Positions 59,201 to 64,000 of a DNA stretch of 64,000 bases are shown piece after piece. The notes below the pieces were generated by a model. The model saw only the letters and a list, made by a program, of their open reading frames with translations. It searched no databases and was not told the origin of the DNA. The stretch comes from Akebia trifoliata (Eukaryota; Streptophyta; Magnoliopsida; Ranunculales; Lardizabalaceae), in NCBI GenBank assembly GCA_017979445.1, contig CM030708.1, forward strand, positions 31,872,721 through 31,936,720, written 5' to 3'. Each line of letters begins with the position of its first letter. Within the stretch, counting starts at the first letter, position 1. Position numbers and translations under genes: made by a program.

Positions 59201-62200
59201 GTCCAATACAAAGAGGCCATTCTAGAAGATTCTAAGGCTAACTTCGGAGATATCAAAGTTTCATCAAGGATGGTCAACTACCTTTTTATGCAAGAGATCA
59301 ATTTGAATACAAGGGTTAATTGGGAATTTTTATGTTCTAATTGTCTTTAGTTTGAATTCTTTATTTCCTAAGGACTAATTAGACTTTCTTTATTTTTCCA
59401 ATGACTAATTAGAATTAATCTTGATCTAATTTGTCTATAAAAGGACACCTCATTTTGTAATTGAAACACAATTGATAATTTACATCTTATGAGATTTTGA
59501 AGTTTATTCAAAGAAATTTGAGTTTTGTTTCATGTTTTCTTTATGGGTTCTTTATGAGTTTTCATTCGAGTTCTTGAAGAAAAGACATGACTCTTCGACT
59601 TATCAAGGAAGTGATCAATCCTTGTGGTGTCATTAGATTGAGGTTTCAAGGACTTAGTTTCCTTGGGGTTTTAGTCCGATCAACATTTTAATTTGTTTTA
59701 AAACAATCTAGAATATTCAAAGCCTTCGAATAAAAGGGTTCCTAGAAGAGATCATCAAGAGAAGGTCTTAGTCCAAGAAGGTTCACATCATTTGGTATCA
59801 GAGCACCAAGATTGCTGGAAATTAGATCATTATTGAAGGAATCCTTCGAAGATTTGGTTCGGGCGACATTGGATTGGAGAACAAGACGGGTAGATCTTGC
59901 TCCCCAACCATAGATTCCCACCAATTCACAACCAAACATTGCTGGAAAATCAGGTTTTCTTTTCTTTTTTTGTTTTAGATTTCAAAATTCTTGCACATGC
60001 TTGATTGAAAAGAAACATTCTTTGTTGTTGTGTTCATCACCAATGACGTTGCTATGTTTTCACCATTGTTGCTTGCTGTATTATTATTTTTTTTAATAAC
60101 GAACATTATTTAAATCATCCTTTGCTGCCATTTTTTTTTTGTTTTTTTTGTTTTTTTGTTTTTTTTTGTTTTGTTTGTTTGTGTTTATCGTTGGGTTTTC
60201 ATTTGATCTAACTTTGCTGTATTGAGAACAACGTTGTAGTATTAGAATCGCTGTTCGTTCATGATCTTTAACATCGAACAAAACATCTATTGAATTGCTG
60301 ATCACAACGATTATCTGCAAGGTTTTATCATATACATAGTCATTTCTTGCTGCAACCAATAGAATATACATAGTTGTTGTGTTTTCCACCATCTAGACGT
60401 TTGTTCTTGCTGGAAATTTTTGAATAAAATGTTTATTTCATTGTTGATCTTTCATTGAAAATAGAATCTGGCACTAATTACATTGCATGTTTTTCTTCAA
60501 AAGAAAAAGAACCCCCACCTTCTCCTTGAAATTTGGTATTTCCCAGCTACTTCTTGATTTAAAAATAAATAAATAAATAAAAATTGTGCAAGCTACCTTC
60601 TAGTGGGAGATCCATCAGAATATGCCCAAAAACAAATTCCCCAAATTCTCAAATACTTCTGGTCACCCTACTTCCCACCTTTCTTTTATGAGATCTAATC
60701 ACATCGGATTCTGCACATGCCCTCAAGCTCCTATTTGTAGGCCTGTACACACCTGTAAGTATCCAAGAAAAGCACTACCCCACTTAAATGCAAGATATCA
60801 AAGTGAAGAAAGCTCCAACAAAACACGTCCTCAACCTGGCTAATATCTTATCCCAAATAATTACTACCCACACGAACTGATCTTGAAGCTTGAAGTCGAA
60901 ACCTACATCTCTAATTTACAAACATTCTTAATAATGGTGTTATCCATGTTGTCCATTTTTTTTCACCTTCAGAACACTCTCCAACCATGCATGAAGAAGA
61001 AGATCAATGATATCCAGCCACCATCATCCACGGTGCCGACAACTCTGTATTAACCCATTAGAAAATTCCATATGTTGATATGAGTTCAAATCCCTTAACA
61101 CCCTTCTGCTACTTCAAAGCCTAATCTGCACTTATCTATGTTTCGGGTTTGGACTTCAAGAATCTCCCAACAAGGCAGCACCTGACAAGCTCCCCTTCAT
61201 CATTCAACCCTTATGAGCTTATTCTTCCAAGATTACTCCTTCTAAACAAAGAGTGCTTCCACTAGCACTATGACACATGAATTTGTTTGTAGTCTTGGGT
61301 TTCAAGTAACAATAATTGAAAATGAAAGGACCTGAGGGTGAACACTATCTTTCTCCTTCTTTTTTTCTGATAAATGTAATATATACCAGTAGACAGCTAG
61401 CTCATATTCTGAACTTTGTAATGGGTCCCCCAGACCCATGCAAACAAATTGTGGTTCTATGAGAAAATCCCCGTCGGTCTAAGATAACAAATATTTCCAG
61501 CTCCCAATCTAATATCAACCATTTCCCTAAAATACGTTTTAGTACTAAATAGACTGCAGTTGCACATTAGTTAAAGGTAGCTTTTTGCATGGTATATATC
61601 TGAAGGTTGGTTTTCTTCCTCTCCCAGAGGAGTTAAGAAAATATATTTATGAATACTAACATTATGGTACACATTGCCTGACAAAATTTATGACAAAAAA
61701 TGCCTGTATTTTCTGATTAGAAATTAGTTTAAGGGGAAACATTGCCTGATTTAGTGTAGCTGAACTTCTGCAGTCCAGAAACTGAGGCACTTATGCTTCC
61801 CTCTCCATCATATCTCTCCTTTAACAGAGTCCCCAAATAAACAGATGGTCTCAGAGGAACCACTACAGCTGCCATGTTATCCATGCTGCCTTTCTCAAAA
61901 GCAGTGTTTACTATGCAATCGGCTAATGAGTACATGCATGAAGAAAAAAGTTTTGACTTTTCGCCACCCTCTGTATGCACATCCCATAATAGATCACAAA
62001 TGTCCTGTGTAGTCAGCTTTTCAAACACGCCATCAGATGCAGCCACCAGGTAGCTATCATTGGCAGTAAGAGGTAGCCAACCTGTCACCTCAGGTGCAGA
62101 TATAACACCATAACTGACAATAATCAAGAGTAAAACTGAATGAGAAAAGCTTCATCTCTAGTTCTTGAATGAATTACCGCATACAAAGTACAGAATTGGC

Positions 62201-63355
62201 AGACCATGAAAGAACAAGTAATTGTAGAAAACTCGCCAAAAGATGATTGGAAAATTTGACCTTCATATGGTCTAATTATTACCACCCTGCGCAACTTAAC
62301 GTAGCCAAGGGGGTGGGAGGATGTATTAAACCAGAGACGTTCTATACTGACTTCCTACAACACTGCATTCAACGATGCGCTAATGTGGTGAGTGAGCATG
62401 GAACCATAGATATTTCACTCATATCTCGAGGAAAGCATCTATGGTTCTGTGACAACTCCACGTCAATGCAGTATTGTAGGAAGTATATTTAGCATTTTTC
62501 ATAAACTATCCTCCCAGTTTGAGAACACACCTTTTGAAGGACACATCACCAATAGCTCGGGACACAGCTAGCACACCATTTACTCGAGCCACACCAGCCC
62601 AATCAACAACAGAACCGCCAGCAGCTTCCACTCGGGCTCTTTCATCATCTCTATCTGGATGGTGATCTCTGGTCAGCTCCTTAACAAAAAAATGCGTCAA
62701 TCCACCAGAGGAGCCTGCCAACTTCAGGTTGCCATTATCATTTACAAGAGATATACCACCACCATTACGTCTTCTCTGCCTATACAACTTCAATAAAGTT
62801 CCTGCAATTCAAAAGAGTTGTTGGACCAATCAATTTTTACCTAAAATGTGCATGAAATACAGTAGAAAAATTGTGCTGGGGCTCAGGTAAGAGCATGCAA
62901 CAGCATAATTACATTGTTTCGTACACATAAAATACAGAAAGCACAATGGCAGTAAACCATTTTGTTGCAATATGGAATCAGTATCTGCAATTTTTAGCAA
63001 AAAATTCTAACCTTTAACCTCCTGAGGAGACTGAAATTTTTCGGAGCATAAAAGAGCCTTTGAGTCTCCAACATTGGCAACTAAAATTTGACCATCTACT
63101 ATAAGAACAACAGTGGCTGTGGATCCCGAATCAAGATTTTTTCTGAAAGCTTCCTACATGTACTATATGGGTAAAAATCAAAGCAACGGAGGAACAGTAA
63201 TGGAGAAGACAAGTATACAACAACCAGAAACAACAAAACTGATACTTGCCTTAGAAAATGTAGCATCGATATCATGGATAGCCCTTAACAATGATTCCTT
63301 CAAGATTTCTAAGTGAAATGATCCATCGAAGATTTCGGGCAACATCCACTTAGAT
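44291..63355 (-). CDS. PP2C phosphatase-protein kinase fusion, 5' exons off window
   Basis: Resembles the plant family recalled as Arabidopsis At3g63340/At3g63330 ('probable inactive protein kinase'). The 18 visible exons, joined in one frame to 924 residues plus stop, are (minus): 63355-63250, 63153-63012, 62801-62531, 62113-61746, 58479-58406, 56733-56580, 56245-56056, 55720-55480, 53867-53373, 51911-51854, 51312-51225, 50106-50032, 48077-47994, 47773-47630, 46447-46366, 44981-44899, 44780-44726, 44356-44291. Visible residues 1-285 are a PP2C domain: [56 protein letters not shown]. The linker has [11 protein letters not shown]. The kinase covers about 435-905: loop GRGSYGEVW, Lys512 (ILKRIM), HRDIKPEN (Asp696), DFG 733-735, [19 protein letters not shown]. 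Key kinase residues are present, so activity is possible. The metal-binding DGHGG exon lies off the right edge. The 44981 acceptor (AAG) is the weakest junction. Two introns use GC donors. Confidence 0.94.
45570..45850 (+). pseudogene. intronic RNase H fragment of a retroelement
   Basis: Plus-strand frames read [16 protein letters not shown], then [20 protein letters not shown]. These match the N-terminal half of plant LINE RNase H (KxNxDGxxxGNPGxxG ... SNEAEIxALL). The first catalytic Asp is lost and a frameshift separates the parts. It lies in an intron of the PP2C-kinase gene, opposite in strand. Confidence 0.6.
48180..48484 (+). mobile_element. 5'-truncated retroposon with poly(A) in an intron
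   Basis: Flanked by a 15-bp imperfect duplication (TAGTTCAGTCATATC at 48180, TAGTTCAGTTAAATC at 48470). The body ends CAATAAAATCTTTGCTCATC followed by a run of about 15 A. Looks like the 3'UTR tail of a LINE inserted in the plus direction, antisense to the host gene. Confidence 0.75.
52413..52620 (-). pseudogene. intronic Gypsy RT/RNase H junction fragment
   Basis: Minus strand reads [20 protein letters not shown] then [14 protein letters not shown], a decayed YYRRFIxxFSxxAAPLTDL ... CxxAFxxLKxAL segment from Ty3/Gypsy pol. Only about 200 bp remain, in sense orientation to the host gene. Confidence 0.7.
57051..57201 (+). mobile_element. short tRNA-derived SINE with 14-bp duplication, intronic
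   Basis: ATCTTTAAGAATTA occurs at 57051-57064 and again at 57188-57201. Between them a 123-bp body begins AGAAGGTGCTGGCTAGCTTA then GTTGGTAAAG (box A-like TAGCTTAGTTGG) and has box B-like GGTTCGATTCCC at about 57122-57133. It ends in an A-rich tail (CAATAAAAAATAA). Head and box spacing resemble a tRNA gene. It sits inside a PP2C-kinase intron. Confidence 0.8.
58990..59960 (+). mobile_element. Gypsy fragment: pol end, LTR-like region, primer-binding site
   Basis: At 59100-59200 the plus strand encodes [20 protein letters not shown] then MEEALQGLI, typical of the C-terminus of Gypsy pol. A region of about 460 bp (about 59330-59789) has LTR features including TATAAAAGG near 59437, and ends GGTTCACATCA. 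TTTGGTATCAGAGCACC follows at about 59790, the usual initiator-Met-tRNA primer site. So the order is pol end, LTR, leader. It lies in the 3.3-kb intron between exons 61746 and 58479. Confidence 0.65.
59961..61745. other. intron sequence, unassigned
   Basis: Holds a T/G-rich low-complexity run (60128-60182) and, at 60600-61340, C-rich sequence with no recognised domain. It is part of a PP2C-kinase intron. Confidence 0.4.
62345..62490. mobile_element. foldback MITE in an intron of the PP2C-kinase gene
   Basis: Arms TATACTGACTTCCTACAACA then CTGCATTCAACG, and their inverse (CGTCAATGCAGTATTGTAGG then AAGTATA). Centre GGAACCATAGATATTTCACT then CATATCTCGAGGAAAGCATC then TATGGTTCTG, the core shared with the other foldback families. 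It lies 40 bp from exon 62531-62801. Confidence 0.78.
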
Positions 63356-64000
63356 CTGCAATAGCAATAACAACTGTCTTACCCAAATTTATATATCATT
63401 TGCGACAATTAAACCATCCAAAAATGATGAATGAGATAATGTATCCTTTGATGTTTTAAATGTTCAAGATATGTAATTTAGATAATTATCACAACAACAG
63501 GGAAAATAAAAAGAGTATGATAAGGAACAACCACATTTGATCCATAATTCTTTAAAAAGCTAATAAGCCCAGTCTAAAAGGTCAACAAGGGTGGACTAAA
63601 GGCTAAAGGATGATCTGCATCAAATAATATATTGCAGATTGGTATCTACAGGAGCGAGGGTTCAATGAAAAAAAAAAAAATAGAATCGGAAGCTGTGACT
63701 GATGCATGACAAAATTCAGACTGAAGACGGGCTGAAACAGAAAATTAGGGGTTGAAGTATATCTCCTCAATCCATAAAGAAATTTTTTTTTTGCCTCAGT
63801 TTTTACACTTCGTTTTTTTCAAAATGTTTCAGGTTCCCATGAACTTCTTTCCCTCGCTCTTGATACAACTGGTCATTTCATCCCATGTCACTGTAATTTC
63901 TGCTCGACGTTTCCTTCTTCCTATACTATTTTTTCTACGAAAAACACTATAATATCTTTCCATGTTCCACCACATAATTATTGAGCACTTTTTATTTTTT
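63356..64000 (-). other. PP2C-kinase intron (partial)
   Basis: Sequence upstream of the 63355 acceptor (TTGCAG). The next coding exon toward the N-terminus, expected to hold the first PP2C motifs, is not in the window. No other feature seen. Confidence 0.6.

Noticed and set aside
60093..60392. 99-codon lysine/asparagine-rich ORF
   Set aside because: It comes from a T/G-rich low-complexity run in an intron.

Overview
This is plant nuclear DNA, most likely from a eudicot. The three genes I can reconstruct are plant genes with spliced exons: an INDETERMINATE-DOMAIN (IDD) zinc-finger factor, a class A heat-stress transcription factor, and a PP2C phosphatase/protein-kinase fusion. The DNA between them is AT-rich and full of plant-type LINEs, Gypsy and Copia debris, solo LTRs, SINEs and MITEs. 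I cannot name the species.

Layout. 1-2.9 kb: 5' half of the IDD gene on the minus strand, whose last exon lies off the left edge. 4.0-15.6 kb: a decayed LINE on the minus strand, a 2.65-kb solo LTR with a perfect 5-bp target duplication, further LINE pieces, a decayed Gypsy-type LTR and a Copia integrase scrap. 15.9-26.4 kb: a MITE-rich tract. Its main content is a family of about 350-bp elements built from near-perfect hairpins and seated in (TA)n, with one copy at 16.7 kb and a nearly continuous cluster at 20.75-25.83 kb. 27.0-29.8 kb: two more solo LTRs with perfect 5-bp duplications. 32.0-33.4 kb: a degenerate tandem array of about 170 bp per unit just 3' of the heat-stress factor gene. 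33.8-36.3 kb: the heat-stress factor, with TATA box, heat-shock element and a tiny uORF overlapping its start codon. 36.6-42.9 kb: foldback elements, including a 1.15-kb palindrome. 44.3-63.4 kb: the minus-strand PP2C-kinase gene, with 18 exons visible in one unbroken frame and its N-terminal exons off the right edge. Its introns carry LINE, Gypsy, SINE and MITE insertions.

The genes are not functionally linked and there is no operon logic. The most unusual content is the non-autonomous foldback DNA. At least two groups keep a conserved palindromic core while their outer arms differ from copy to copy. In the (TA)n hairpin family most copies also pair one GGGTCCCGTT-type end with one GGGAAATGTT-type end around an otherwise palindromic body. 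No transposase gene for these elements is present in the window. Family names rest on recognition of motifs by eye; no database search was run.
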